In this document: one piece after another, positions 11,323 through 22,858 of the stretch
Position numbering within the stretch: position 1 is the first letter of the stretch
Layout of the letters: each line of letters opens with the position of its first letter
The notes under the pieces: generated by a model
Database searches by the model: none
What the model was told of the DNA's origin: nothing
What the model saw: only the letters and a program-made list of their open reading frames with translations
Translations under genes and position numbers: made by a program
Assembly (NCBI RefSeq): GCF_041381155.1
Contig: NC_091143.1
Coordinates: 35,330,679-35,394,678 of the forward strand
DNA length: 64,000 nt
Direction of reading: 5' to 3'
DNA from: Argopecten irradians
Taxonomy: Eukaryota; Mollusca; Bivalvia; Pectinida; Pectinidae

Positions 11323-11511
11323 ATGGCTGTAAAAAGGACAATACTTTTATCCCTACTTAATTGGTTTCCCTCATTTATCATTGCAGATCAAAGCAAACGG
11401 TACAGCCTGAATGACTTGATAGCACGACTTCGTGCCATGGTCGGAAGTGACGAAATACGCCATTCCGGAAGATCGTCATATCTGCGATTCGGCGCAGGTG
11501 GCAAAAGATGA
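11323..11511 (+). CDS. Candidate secreted-peptide (neuropeptide-like) precursor or its last exon
   Basis: There are two readings. As a single exon, the 62-codon frame starts MAVKRTILLSLLNWF, signal-peptide-like with a plausible cleavage after the Ala at residue 21, and continues DQSKR, a dibasic site, then a roughly 37-residue peptide ending SSYLRFGAGGKR followed at once by a stop. A GKR ending is the usual amidation-plus-cleavage signal of neuropeptides. Alternatively, the hydrophobic part is the pyrimidine tract of an intron, and the terminal exon starts at 11387 after TTTATCATTGCAG in phase 1. A poly(A) signal AATAAA lies at 11809-11814. The start YSLNDLIARLRAM loosely recalls molluscan egg-laying hormone or DH44 peptides, but I cannot assign it. 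The nearby TATA-like word is 4.4 kb upstream, so no promoter is secure. Confidence 0.4.
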   Translation: MAVKRTILLSLLNWFPSFIIADQSKRYSLNDLIARLRAMVGSDEIRHSGRSSYLRFGAGGKR

Positions 11512-11808
11512 TAATTGACAAATGACAGAAGAAAAGAAAACGTTTATTTTTATTGGAAAAAAATCGCTGCGTTATTTCCTTCAAAACTACCAACCTACAA
11601 CCCAAAATATCATATAAAAGGCTATATAAGAGAAAATTCAGAAACGATACCCATCTTCTTTGCTCCAATGTCGTTTATCTTATGATACAAACTGTATAAG
11701 ATTTTAAAAAAAAACAATGAACATTATAGAACAATGAAACAAAATGAGATATATTGTATCAGAGATAATATATCATGAAAAGTAATGTCAACAGTTTTGT
11801 TCCAAATT

Positions 11809-11814
11809 AATAAA
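11809..11814 (+). terminator. Poly(A) signal AATAAA after the peptide-like exon
   Basis: This is the first canonical hexamer downstream of the stop at 11511, about 300 bases away, followed by T-rich sequence. It supports a plus-strand 3' end here but could be chance in AT-rich DNA. Confidence 0.35.
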
Positions 11815-11879
11815 ATGCAAATTTCATTATTGATTGCGTTTTTGTTTATTTGTATTTTCGGGCATGCTTCTATAGCCTT

Positions 11880-12160
11880 CAACATAAAGGCAGTGAGACG
11901 ACTGGTTTGTCAGTGTCTGCAATATGTGACTTTGTGCACGTAGAACTCTCCATGGGTTCATTCTCGTCCCCACGTTTACAAGAAATGTCACCGGGACGGT
12001 AATGGACCCCTGGACAGATTGTGATGGGTTGTGCTGTTTTGTGTCGTTGGAAGTATATTCCAGGGAGATAACCCTATAAAAAAGCAATGGTTACACAATA
12101 AAAAGGAGACACAATCAAAGAGGTACAGCAGCCTTCTGCCTAGATGATCTAGATCCAATA
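11880..12160. repeat. Dispersed repeat, family A (copy 3, diverged)
   Basis: It contains GTGAGACGACTGGTTTGTCA, AGGGAGATAACCCTATAAA, GGAGACACAATC and CAGCAGCCT in the same order as the other family A copies, with internal differences. Confidence 0.55.
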
Positions 12161-12169
12161 TGGTTCTTT

Positions 12170-13479
12170 CATGAGCTACATTGTTTTACGATACACAGAT
12201 AAAATATCACATGACGTTTTTTTGGATTTCTCCGGTAAAAAAAATGCAATGGGCACTCGTCGCAATACTCCAAACAGCGTGAGATTCGGTTGATCATAAA
12301 ATTCAAACCTTTACGAAATTTTCTAGAAAATAGATTGAAAAGATGTATTAAACATGTGTTATATAATATTACCTTAAGTTTGATAAACACACATGTACAC
12401 TATAATACATTGTCGCCCGTAAGTCACATGTTTTAGTACATAGCATACCGCAAATGATTGAAATGTCCAGAAATATTTTTTCGCGTTATTTCGTGAGATA
12501 ACTCGAATATCAATTCAAATATTTCGCGAACGTATGAATGCACGATTGTCAGATTGAATTCTTGATTTCGTGTATTTGCGCTTATGCTGAAAATAGAGAA
12601 ATCACAAAATACTGTATGCACGGAAATGAAGCGGTTTGAAGTACTCATTTACTTAGCATTGATGTCACTATTTCTTAAATTTCATCGGGGTATGAAATAA
12701 ATTTTGTTTGCAAACTTTGCGGAAACGGTACTGTGAACGTGGAATTTACGCGATTGGGGATTTACGCTAATTACGCAAAGGTCGATTGATCCCAAAAATC
12801 CCCCCGCTCGTAATATTTTGTATGAACATCGTTGATAAAAGTCTTAAAGTGTGTCTATCGCATAAACAACACCCCGTGAAAGTTGAATGTATGAAAATCC
12901 CGAAAGTATACACGTGCAAAAATATCCACATTAAAATATCTGATACGTTTTAAGTTAAGATCGAAATAGGCTTCATGTAGATTTTAAAATGATCTGTTAA
13001 ACTAAATAACTGTGCTTTATAAATAAAGCCACGATGGATATCACTTAAGAAAATGGATATTTACCACCTTTACGATGGTAGACGATGTGATAAGTTATCA
13101 TATGATAACGTCCTTATACTGTGTATATCTGTATGAACCCACGTGGCCTTGTGTCTCTTACATAATCCTTCTTTATTTCCTCTGTAGTGTCAGACTAATG
13201 TAAAGCATACGAGAACTCTTTCAGCGCTTCAGAGTATATTATAATCATTAAATTAGGGATTATATGATCGGAAGACAATATCTTTGTATCAGTCGACAAA
13301 GGATTATATTTTACAATATACGATAATCTGTATGTAAATCATGTTAAGTATTAATAATGTCCTTCATCATTACGACAGTTCCTCCCCGTCGCCTTTATCG
13401 TCGGTTACCCATGTAAACAAGTATAGTGGAATACTAGTTAAGATACCATGGTTGCGGAGAGTGCATCATTGATCCTTGC
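12170..13479. other. No gene seen; one dispersed hairpin arm
   Basis: The single repeat arm at 12655-12699 (AGCATTGATGTCACTATTTC...CATCGGGGTATGAAATA) matches the hairpin at 8921. The surrounding sequence has words rich in CGCGA and TTTCG of a kind seen also near 3160 and 60110. No exon is supported. Confidence 0.4.
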
Positions 13480-13675
13480 TTTTTTGAGAATCAGTTAGCG
13501 ACCAACTACGTATAAAGGCCACCTATACTTAATAAGACAACTTTCTTGTAGGTTCAAATCGCAACCCAATTATAATGTGTATAAAGGTCATAGGTCATTA
13601 GGTGGTCTTAATAGAGAGCTTTCTCTCAATCTCGGAATTTAATCGCCGTTAGGAAGTCTTCATGCATGGAAAAGT
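13480..13675 (+). repeat. Dispersed repeat, family B (copy 1)
   Basis: The words TTTTTGAGAATCAGTTAGCG, AAATCGCAACCCAATTATAA, GGTGGTCTTAATAGAGAG and TTTAATCGCCGTTAGGAAGT recur in inverted orientation at 16905-17125. Confidence 0.65.
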
Positions 13676-16600
13676 GAAGTCCCAATAAAAAACTGTTGTT
13701 TTAAAATTTGACCCCATTTTTATAAGAATAATTTATCCACTATTAATACATGACTCTTTAAGATGTGCATATGAAGGATAGGGATGGAGTCACCGTATAT
13801 TGTAAACCCAAAGTCTTGCCCTATTCTTTATATCCACATGAGCATATTTTCTCACACCTCGACGTTTTATTGCAATTTTACAATTATGATATCCCGCAGT
13901 TTTGAAATAAGTAAGAAGAAAATCGGAATTGTAAGTATGAAATTTCAATTCATGAAAATTGCGTGCTATTCTTAACGCAAATACCGTTGTTTGCGTATTT
14001 TATTGTAAAAATAACATAGTTTCTGAAACAAATTTTATTCCAAGAAAGTAGTCAATTTATTGACGCCGTGATGCCATGATGCCGTATTGTATGCATATGG
14101 GTAGCCATATAATACAGTCTTAGACGAGTGTATTGAATGGGATAAACCAGTGTCGCACCCATAGGTATGAAAGAAAAAATTTCTTCTCTCATGCATACCT
14201 GTGTAATACTTACTGGTCTAGGGCAATACACTCATGTCGCCTGAAGCTGTTTTGCATGGCTACCAATGCAATAAAACCTCGTGACGTCACAGCGTCAACA
14301 ATTTTATCTACTAACAAAGTTCGAAGATGTTATCAAATGCATGTACATAAAGCAACTTTGTGAAGACTACAATCATATGAATGTACCTGGTATTAAAATT
14401 TGATAAAAAAATTATTTATTGCATGATATAAGATAAAAAAAATACATACCAGTTGTATCAGTTATATGAAAAATATTGTTTCATTGCAATAAATAAATCA
14501 AAAAATTAAAACACAATTATGTCGTTGGCAGCGGAAAAGTTGCATGTTACCTCGAGCCTACATGATCAGCTTCTCGATCGAAGGTGAAATTTTACTATAA
14601 AAGGATTACTTTTGTTTACTGTTTGTTTTCTTTTTGTCTAAGTGACTTTTTAATGATATAATGTTTCAAAGTTAACTAACACAATTATTCTAAACTATGT
14701 TATGTTGTAAATGAGTGCAAATTGCTACCATAAATACCACTAATGAATGCTTATTCCTTCAAAACGTCAAAACGTCAGGCGGGGGGTGGGGGGTGTGTGG
14801 ATTTCAAAAGCTAGTTCAAGCGTACTTCCGGCAAAAGCGTTGACAATAGTCCCTGAAGCCTGCGTAAAGGACCAACCAGGAATATATGATCCCTAGATTT
14901 CGGCCCTCTTATAGGCCGACATAAGCTTTAGGGGAGCTAAATCATCAAGTTACAGATCAATGTTCAAATATCAAATGTTTAAGTGACATATCGTTACAGT
15001 GAAATAAGCATGCAATATAACTTTAAGGGTATTCTTCTCGTATCTAATATATACAGTGGTATTAGACACATGTGTTAAGACTTTTACAGTCATCTCTCAC
15101 TACGATTTAATAAGATACATTTTTATTAAGGCAAAATTTCCAAACCAGAAATTGACAAGAAATTGACCTCAGGTCAATAAATCGTGATTTGAAATTGACC
15201 AGAATTTCTTTCGAGGTGAATTTCAGGTCAATACCTGAAATTCAGATTAGGAAATATTGCCTGTGTATACACAATATGATGTTTAGATATTTTGTTTTAA
15301 AAGTCTATCCGCCCAACCAACACCAGTATAAAGATATAATCTTTTTCAGAACCTTCACTAACGTTTGATATTGCCTGCCTGTGTTAGTTTTAGGCTTTTC
15401 CACTTCTGTCACAGCAATCCAAAAAACAAATCTTTTGAAATAAGACAGTATTTATTTTAAAAATGTTCTAATTGACAAAGGCCAATGTCAGTATAACAGA
15501 ATTAGGGCAATAGCCTAATGCTATAGCATTTATTTCCACATACTAGCGTGCAAATAAAACTTTGGCAGACAGGGAAACAGAGAGAAGACGCCATAATACT
15601 CTTCGCCATAGGCGATTTTATACGCCAACGACACCACATCAAATCTGGTAGACTTCAAATCTCAGGTGTGATTTCAAAACCAGGTCCTTCAGGAAATGCA
15701 ACATTCAAACATAGAGTACCAACGAGTTCAGACACTTCGTCTCACAACTGCCAGCATTGATTCTTGAACAATGCCCAAGGCTTGAGGACATTTAAACACA
15801 TATACTCGTCTGTTGTCGCTTACATACTTAGAAAAATCTATCCTTCAATCATACTGCGATTGTCAGTAATTATTTTTTTCATTTCCAGATGTTCTTTCTC
15901 AATATATTATAAACACTCGTGCGAGTTTTATTGTCAATAAAATGCGTGGGCGTGTTTCAAAGACATCGCTTTTCAGATATATATAATAACAATACATATT
16001 CGTAATTGAAAACTAATACGTCGGTGGAAGAACAAAATCCAGTAAAGATCAATATAAGTAATTATTTGTCAATCAGCGTGTTGTTAAAAGTACATGTGTA
16101 TAATAACCATGTTTACTTCTTGAGAAAGATAATTACAAATCATTATTTTCTGGTCTTTACCAAAGCAATGATAACGATTTATTGTATTGTGTTCGTATTT
16201 CTATCCGAATATCATCGGAGTTTACTGGATAGCTCTTTAAATTTGTGGTAACCAATACGCGACATATTCGGTTAAATTCGGTTATGACCTTTCCTATAAT
16301 TCGTCGCTTTATAAATTATATGCAATTTTATTCTTAGTAACGTCAATGAATTTCTGGATATGGATTTAGGGATTTCAGTAAAAACGCGAAGATAACGAAA
16401 GCAAACCAACGACGAAATTTAACGGCTGCCACTCGTCGTGCTCGCAAACGCACGTGCACTTTTTATTGTCGGAGCAAAACATCGTAGCATCCACAATACA
16501 AAATGCAAAATCAGTTTGACAGACAGCTGGCAATCTATCAATTGACATGGAAATAAAAAACAAAAGGCTCGGCTGATGAAGTGTATAAAACACTGTCGAT

Positions 16601-16904
16601 AAAATTGAACCTAATCTAACATTCTGTGGTATATACGCCCACCACGACTTTACGATAACACATACTAAATTATCTCATTTAAAAGTACACAAAACACACA
16701 CACCAATTACTCTAAATATCAAAATTGTTTGTGATAGCGTGATGATATTAATGTCAGGAGTGGATAGGTTATATAGGTGGACTTAAATCGTATTTTTTGT
16801 ACTTTTTAATGTGTTCAAAGGTGTAAACGCATGATTAATTTAGTAATTATTCATGAAAAATGGAGTTATTTTTAAACCAACCCATTTTCGTGGGGACTAA
16901 ATTT
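13676..16904. other. Long stretch without a supported gene
   Basis: Several 60-80-codon frames occur on both strands (for example 15548-15760 plus and 16375-16593 minus), but none has recognisable motifs or convincing splice-site pairs. A G-rich run lies at 14779-14800. Around 15150-15240 short words (AATTGACC, TTCAGGTCAAT) recur in both orientations without a clear unit. Confidence 0.4.
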
Positions 16905-17125
16905 CGTGTTTCCATGTATAAAGACCTTATAACGGCGATTGCTTCGCTATTACAACGCGAGAGAAACCTGTCTATTAAGATCATCCAAAGAAATATGGCC
17001 TTTAAACACAGGTCATGATTGGGTTTAAAGTTGCGATTTGATTCTACAAATAATTTATTGATTCTCAGAAAAGTATTGTTTTGGATTTGATCACAAATAT
17101 TGTCGCTAACTGATTCTCAGCAAAA
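16905..17125 (-). repeat. Dispersed repeat, family B (copy 2, inverted)
   Basis: The reverse complement reads GAGAATCAATAAATT...AAATCGCAACTTTAAACCCAAT...GATCTTAATAGACAGGTTTC...CAATCGCCGTTATAAG, matching the copy at 13480. Confidence 0.65.
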
Positions 17126-17273
17126 TAAGGTCTGATAAACGTCTCTAAGATTGTGTTGAAATGGAACATTTTGATTCTTTAGAAAATGGTCTTATGAATC
17201 AGGTGGGCTTTATACAGAGATGGTCAATGAGATTGAAGACGGCGTTGGGAACAGGGGTGGTACTGGTAATGAT

Positions 17274-17526
17274 ATAAAATATAAACTTTATTTATTTTAC
17301 ATAGATTGAGAAACAAGTTACACAACTTACATGTATATAAATCACTCTTGATGGCCTGAATTTAAGCGCGCGAGGGGTCTTAGTGTGGGAGGAAACCGGA
17401 GTGCCCGGAGAAAACCCACGTGATCGGGCAAGTGACCCCTGACCTTTTCGCGTCCGTGCCGGGGATCGAACCCCGGCCGGCTAGATGAAAGGCGAGCGGC
17501 TTAACCACTACACCACCCGATCACCC
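17274..17526 (-). mobile_element. tRNA-derived SINE, different tail from the one at 4725
   Basis: On the minus strand the head is tRNA-like, with GGTGGTGTAGTGGTTAAGCC (A box) and CCGGGGTTCGATCCCCGG (B box). The GTGGGTTTTCTCCGGGCACT central domain follows, then AATAAATAAAGTTTATATTT as the tail. A perfect 13-bp target duplication, TACTGGTAATGAT, flanks it (17261-17273 and 17527-17539). The long GC-rich stem words of the head are intact, so the insertion is probably young. Confidence 0.92.
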
Positions 17527-17539
17527 TACTGGTAATGAT

Positions 17540-18040
17540 GAAGGATGGTACTTATACTCATCATGATTTAATGATGATAGTCTTTATTTCCTCCAAACTG
17601 AAGATTATAATATCATTATATAATTATATTTATATAAATAAAAACAAAATATGCAAAATTAAATTATGAGAAAAAAAGAAAAGAAAAAAAATATATCTTT
17701 TGCAAAACAATTTGCACTCGTTATTAAACATGTAGTTGTAATTACAATTTTTCCATGATACACTGAATAAGATTATAATTTAATGACATTCAAATACTTG
17801 ATGAATAAATAACTTTGTTGGTAATATACAGACACAATCTAGTAAAATAGTTATTGTAGAGAGAGAACATATTGTAAATATTTATAACACAGACAATTCT
17901 AAAATCTTCTAAATCTTTTTGCCGTAAACTGAATTCTAGTTTGCTTCCAAAGACTTTATAATATTTCATCTTCAGGTAATGAATGTATATATACTGAATG
18001 AAAGTTAAATCATGAATATTGGCTATATCCTTTGTTTTGT
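17540..18040. other. AT-rich sequence, no gene seen
   Basis: No supported exon or repeat. It contains A-rich runs near 17660-17700. Confidence 0.45.
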
Positions 18041-18590
18041 TTGTTTGTTTGATTAATTAACGTCCTATTAACAGCTATGGTCATGTAAGGACGGCCTCCC
18101 AGGTATGCTGTGTGTTGCGTGTATGTTGTGCGAGGTGCATGTTTTGGGAGACTGCGGTATATTCATGTTGTGTCTTCCTGTATAGTGGAACTATTGCCCT
18201 TTTTATAGTGCTATATCACTGAAGCATGCCGCCGAAGACACCAAGCAACACACCTCACCGGTCACATTATACTGACAACGGGCGAACCAGTCGTCTGACT
18301 CTTATTATGCTGAGCACTAGGCAGGAGCAGAAACTACCATTTTTATAGACTTTGGTGTGTCTCGGCCAGCGGACAGCACCCAGAGCCTTCCTCACAAGGG
18401 CGAACGCTCAACTCAAGGCCAAAAGTGAGGCGGTGCCAAGGGAGGCATTAGGAAAGATAAAGTCAGTTAGGAAGAAGAGAAAAGATAAGATCCTAAATTT
18501 AGTCGCCTTTTACGATCATGCAATAGGGGCAGCAGGTACAATTCTAACGCCCACCTGCAGGGCCTTAGCCATCCATAATTTATTCCTATA
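18041..18590. repeat. Dispersed repeat, family A (copy 4) with an adjoining repeat module
   Basis: The first part (18041-18345) reads, in inverted orientation, the family A words: TTGATTAATTAACGTCCTAT, AAGGACGGCCTCCCAGG, CTATATCACTGAAGCATGCC and GGCGAACCAGTCGTCTGAC. The second part contains AAAGTGAGGCGGTGCCAAGG, GTCGCCTTTTACGATCATGC and CTAACGCCCACCTGCAGGG, which look like a conserved module of the same or a linked element. The 79-codon plus-strand frame through it is not treated as a gene. Confidence 0.65.
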
Positions 18591-18599
18591 GTGGCTAGT

Positions 18600-20070
18600 A
18601 AGATCATAACTTAAAATTACATATTTGGTCAGATCCTGAAAAATCCTTCTACATTTATGATAAAGTTTTGTTGAATTTTCGTTTCTCATTTTTACAATTA
18701 GATTCATAATAAAACATATCTTGACTTAAGAACAGGGTATTTCTTAGATATCATCCATAAACAGTGTGATTTCAACTGGTAATGAATATTTCTAAATTTA
18801 CAAAAATCCTGATCATTTGAAATACGTTCTCTGAAATAATTTTCTTGTTTTGTGGAGACAGACATTTTTACAATAGTTTTCCATTTTCTTTTATTAGGAA
18901 AAATACAGTTATCTATAAAATCATGTACATAACTATTCAAACTATACTTCTGAATAATTCTTAATAAGTCTGAACAAAAACTCTGCTGATGAGTTAAACT
19001 ATTTTTATTTGTCCATAGGACAGATTCACAACTTTCTAAAAAATAACGATTTCTTTGTATTAATGATACATTCAATGGATGACCATCCAATAAGACTGCA
19101 GTACATATCAGTGCGAGTTCTTTTCTCAAATCCCTAATTAGATTTAATTACATAATGATGGGCTCTTTCTAATACAATGATCTCTGATCGGACCAACACC
19201 AAAGTTCACATCTATAAAGTGCTGAGGCATAAACTGTATGTTTGATTATTTTACATGACGTGATTGGATTTAAAGCCCTTAAGTGTTTAACATTTCGTAT
19301 AAGTTTAATGGTATCACTTTTTATTTGGCAACTTGCTCTGGAAATACGGTTGAATGAATTCATCTTTGGATTCAATAGTACACCGACATGAGTAATTTCA
19401 TCGACACATGGCAATGGATTGTCGTACAGAAATAACAAGTCATTTTGTAGCGGCACTTTCTTACTTTTATTATCATAAAATTTCATTATTTTCGTTTTTG
19501 AAGCAAAAAAACGAATCTCCATTTTTTACTGTAATTTTCAGATATACCTAACATGAATTTGAGATCATTGACCCTGTTAGAAATTAATGTTATATCGTCA
19601 GCCTGAGTAGGGACATTCACTGAAATTCCCATTACTACAAACCCTTACCACTTTCCTCTAATTGATCCAAAAGATCATTAATAAAAACTAGATACAATTT
19701 CGCTGACAAAGCACTTCCCTGTAAGATACCTCTTTGAACATTAATCCATCTTGACTTTTGTTTGTTAGCCATTATATAACTTTTTAACATTAGTATACTT
19801 ACATTTTAGAATATCCCAGGTCTTTGATCTCAGACCTATTCGCATAACTTGTACAACAGACCAGCATGCAAAATAGTGTCAAAAGCTGTCAAGAAAAGCT
19901 ACAGTCGGACGTTCCTTATTTTCCATATCATACTTGATGCACTCTTGTAAAGTAAATGAGGTGCATTCGCTACACAGATGTTTCTGATATGCTGTTTGAT
20001 GCTTGTTTGGGAATTTCTCAGAGCTTAAAACTGGTTTAATTCTGTCAGTAATTAACATTTCGAATACCTA
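18600..20070 (-). mobile_element. LINE fragment: reverse transcriptase and downstream domain, inactive
   Basis: Read on the minus strand, the order of motifs is that of a non-LTR retrotransposon. First comes VFEMLITDRIKPVL (about 20065), then AFLD followed by a stop, then QGSALSAKLYLVFINDL (about 19660-19730), then QADDITLIS in place of the YADD-type catalytic box (about 19590-19605). The RT thumb-like ASKTKIMKF...HVGVLLNPKM...ASALYRCELW follows (19169-19522), then a further 141-codon frame (18704-19129) that is probably the C-terminal part. The 5' part (endonuclease and first RT motifs) is absent and the frame is interrupted several times. The clade cannot be fixed by eye; CR1/Jockey-like groups are possible. 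Confidence 0.8.
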
Positions 20071-20429
20071 ATCATAAACGAAGCATTGTATTTTGTTCGC
20101 ATTGTTCAGGAACTCAATTCAACTCAGACTGACAGCTTTCAAATTATTGAAACTATTGAACTTTTGTTTAGATGGAGTTCAGTAACAATCGTGGGCGACT
20201 TCCAAATCACCGTTGTCTTTTTCTTCTTTCTTCTTTGTTTTATATATTGGTTTTGTTCATATTGTTTTACATTTTGCTGAAATAATCATTTTTTTAGAAA
20301 TTGTAAATTAGGGATTATTAATGTCCAAAAAGATGAAAACAAGAACATTGATGAGGTATCGTTAGCAAACAAGCGATATGTTTAAATTGTTTTAAATGTT
20401 TATATTTAAATAATTAACAGTACCATTAT

Positions 20430-20870
20430 ACAATAAAAGGAGTCCCAAGACACCTCCCTGTGGTATCCACCGCATTTATACGACCTGTGTCAAAGTGTAT
20501 GTTCTTTATCAAAACATCTTGTTGGAGCCCAGAAATTTAATTTTTGATAAAAAGAAACACGTTCAAACGCCATGAAAATGTTCCATAAAATAAGACAAAA
20601 TTGGTTTCTTTTCTTATAATGAGCAACCATAAAACCATTTTTTGGAAAAAATTGGTTAAAAAATGAGACATTTTAAAAACAGCTTTGTCCAGAACTTTGC
20701 CAAAGCTAGACATATAGCGTGATTGGTCGATAATTTGGCCAATAGATGTCTATCTTGATCATGTTTCAATATACATACAGGAAGAAAAAATGTCCTTCTT
20801 CCAATTTCCAGGAAAAGATATTTTACAGACATACTGAATAAAAACCATGAAGATTTGTTTTATTATTTTC
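20430..20870 (-). mobile_element. Second, older LINE reverse-transcriptase fragment
   Basis: On the minus strand FPGNWKKDIFSS, NYRPITL, a KVLDKAVFK-like segment and WIPQGGVLG appear in different frames in the order expected for RT motifs 1-4. This copy has more frame breaks than the one at 18600-20070 and carries the N-terminal RT motifs missing there. The two overlap in the QG(G/S) region, so they are separate insertions. Confidence 0.6.
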
Positions 20871-21229
20871 TACATGTATCTATAGACATAAAAAGATAAT
20901 AATTATGATTAGTCTGAGGATTCGGCTATAAAACTGATATAAATGTACCCATCCCTAATACATGTATTATTTTATGGAAGCTATGGACTGCTTTTCACCA
21001 TTTTATCTGTTTTTATACCATAACCGAGTTTGATATATCACTTCCTAATCTGATGATAGTGTCTATTTAATCGTATTTTGTGAAAAAAAAAACGTTCATA
21101 AGGATTTAACGACTCCGTATAAAAAACCTATGGGGTTCATATGAGAACACACGTCGCAACGTAAACATATCTTGAAAACAAGGTTATCTCGTACAATTAT
21201 GAATTAAAAATTTCATAGATGTAGTCTAC
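20871..21229. other. No gene seen
   Basis: AT-rich spacer between the LINE fragments and the left edge of the 3.7-kb array. Confidence 0.4.
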
Positions 21230-21529
21230 CATCATTCCAAACTTTTAGTGTTAAAATTCGTACCAATATTGATAATAAATCTCATAGAATTACACTCGTG
21301 ATCATTTCCGCCTGTAAAAACAGGCATAAAAATCTCGCTATACATTTTACATCTACATGTAATTTCCCAACCCACACATTAAACTTTGAAACTGATTCAC
21401 CCTAAAAACACACCCAGTACGCTCCAAATCATGCACCTCTCTATGAAATATTATGCCCAAAAGGGGATTTCCAGAAATCTATTTTTAGTTTCGTTTTGCA
21501 GTAGACTGGTACACTGGCCTACCCATTAA

Positions 21530-22339
21530 GGTTCATGTAAGGGCTTTACCGTGATATTTTGCAAGCCTAAAACTCATTACTGTGCTGCAATTGAACAGAA
21601 TTAATTTCATTAATTGTTGGTATATACCCTGGCTAACTGTCAGTCTTACTGTTGATATGCAATGTTATGTTTGTTGTAAATGCAAATGGCTGCTTTAAAT
21701 GGCGGATCACAAATATAGCATGTAAGAAGACATTTTAATTGATACAAGTGCTCTTATATACAATATAAGGTACTCTGAACATGACAAGAAGACTATTTAC
21801 GAAAAAAATAGTTAAAATGTGGACTTTGAGGCTTTTTCCGGAAATTTGCATTTTTCGCCCCAAACAGATCGGTTGAACATTTTTTTTCCGTGAAGAGTCT
21901 TCTTGTCATGTTCAGAGTACCTTATGGTGTCTATAAGAACATTTGTATCAATTGAGATGGCTTCATATATGCGATATTTGTGATCCGCCATTTATAGCAG
22001 CCATTTGCATTTACTACAATAGGCTCCTGCGCTATTCGCTGGTGCGATTTTGCCAAACAAACTGTTGGAGTACCTGGCATAGTCACTACTGAACACGATA
22101 GCATGCTTATTTGGTGCCATCAATGCAATTCACACGAGCTCTGTCTTCTCCAGAAATATACATTTTTCTCTTATTTTACTGAAATTTACAAGCAGCTTCA
22201 CAAATTACATATCCACAGTAAGACTGACAGTTAGCACTGGTTCAAACCATCAATTAATGAAATTAGTTTTGTTCAATTGCAGCACAGTAATGACTTATAG
22301 GCTTGCAAACTATCACTGGTTAAAGCCTTTACATGAACC
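21530..22339. mobile_element. Fold-back DNA element with long inverted repeats, in the spacer of unit 1
   Basis: The 810-bp element starts GGTTCATGTAAGGGCTTTAC and ends with its inverse. The terminal arms match for about 90 bp. Further inverted pairs lie inside: GTAAATGCAAATGGCTGC and its inverse, and AAGGTACTCTGAACATGACA and its inverse near the centre. Nearly the whole element can therefore fold into one hairpin, with about 170 bp extra in the right arm. TTAA flanks both sides (21526-21529, 22340-22343); other units have CCCATAAAGCTGC at the matching point, so the insertion is specific to unit 1. TTAA suggests piggyBac-like, or TAA suggests Harbinger-like, mobilisation. No transposase is present. 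Confidence 0.88.
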
Positions 22340-22687
22340 TTAAGCTGCTATGCGAAACAATATGGGCGGACTGGTGTATCAGGTTATGTTGTTATGACAT
22401 AGCATGTAAGTATATTGATACCGAGATTTGATCAAGATACTAAAATGTCTTAAGAGCGAGCTCCAATATACTGTAGCAACTGTAATTAATTATCAGATCC
22501 TTATGCACTATTTTCTCGGATATAATCAAGAGAGTGAACAGCAGTAAATATCGGAGTACGCCAAGGTTCTCTTCTTGATTCACCTAAGTGGATGTACATG
22601 TTCAAACGCATGTGCATCTCATTTGCTGACACACTACGTTATTTAATAGACAAATAGACAATAATGATCAATGGAACTTAAGCAAAA

Positions 22688-22693
22688 TTTATT
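22688..22693 (-). terminator. Poly(A) signal of array gene copy 1
   Basis: AATAAA on the minus strand, about 165 bases after the stop codon at 22859. The equivalent AATAAA is present after the stop in the other units, either as TTTAAATAAATTTTGC (copies 2-6) or TTTAATAAATTTTGC (copies 7-9), so the 3' end is shared across the array. Confidence 0.6.
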
Positions 22694-22858
22694 AAAGGTG
22701 AATCATTTTAAAGAATTTTTTATAAACAAAGTCTAAATTCTTCATGTGTCCAATCCCTTACTGTGGTCAATAATTTATACATGTACGTGTCTGTTATCAA
22801 ATTATTCATGAAAAGATCGTGATCAAGATATACATTTCAGAACGTTTTGTTTATACAA

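Noticed and set aside
15548-15760. 70-codon plus frame with a possible acceptor upstream
   Set aside because: No recognisable motif, weak acceptor without a pyrimidine tract, and no partner exon.
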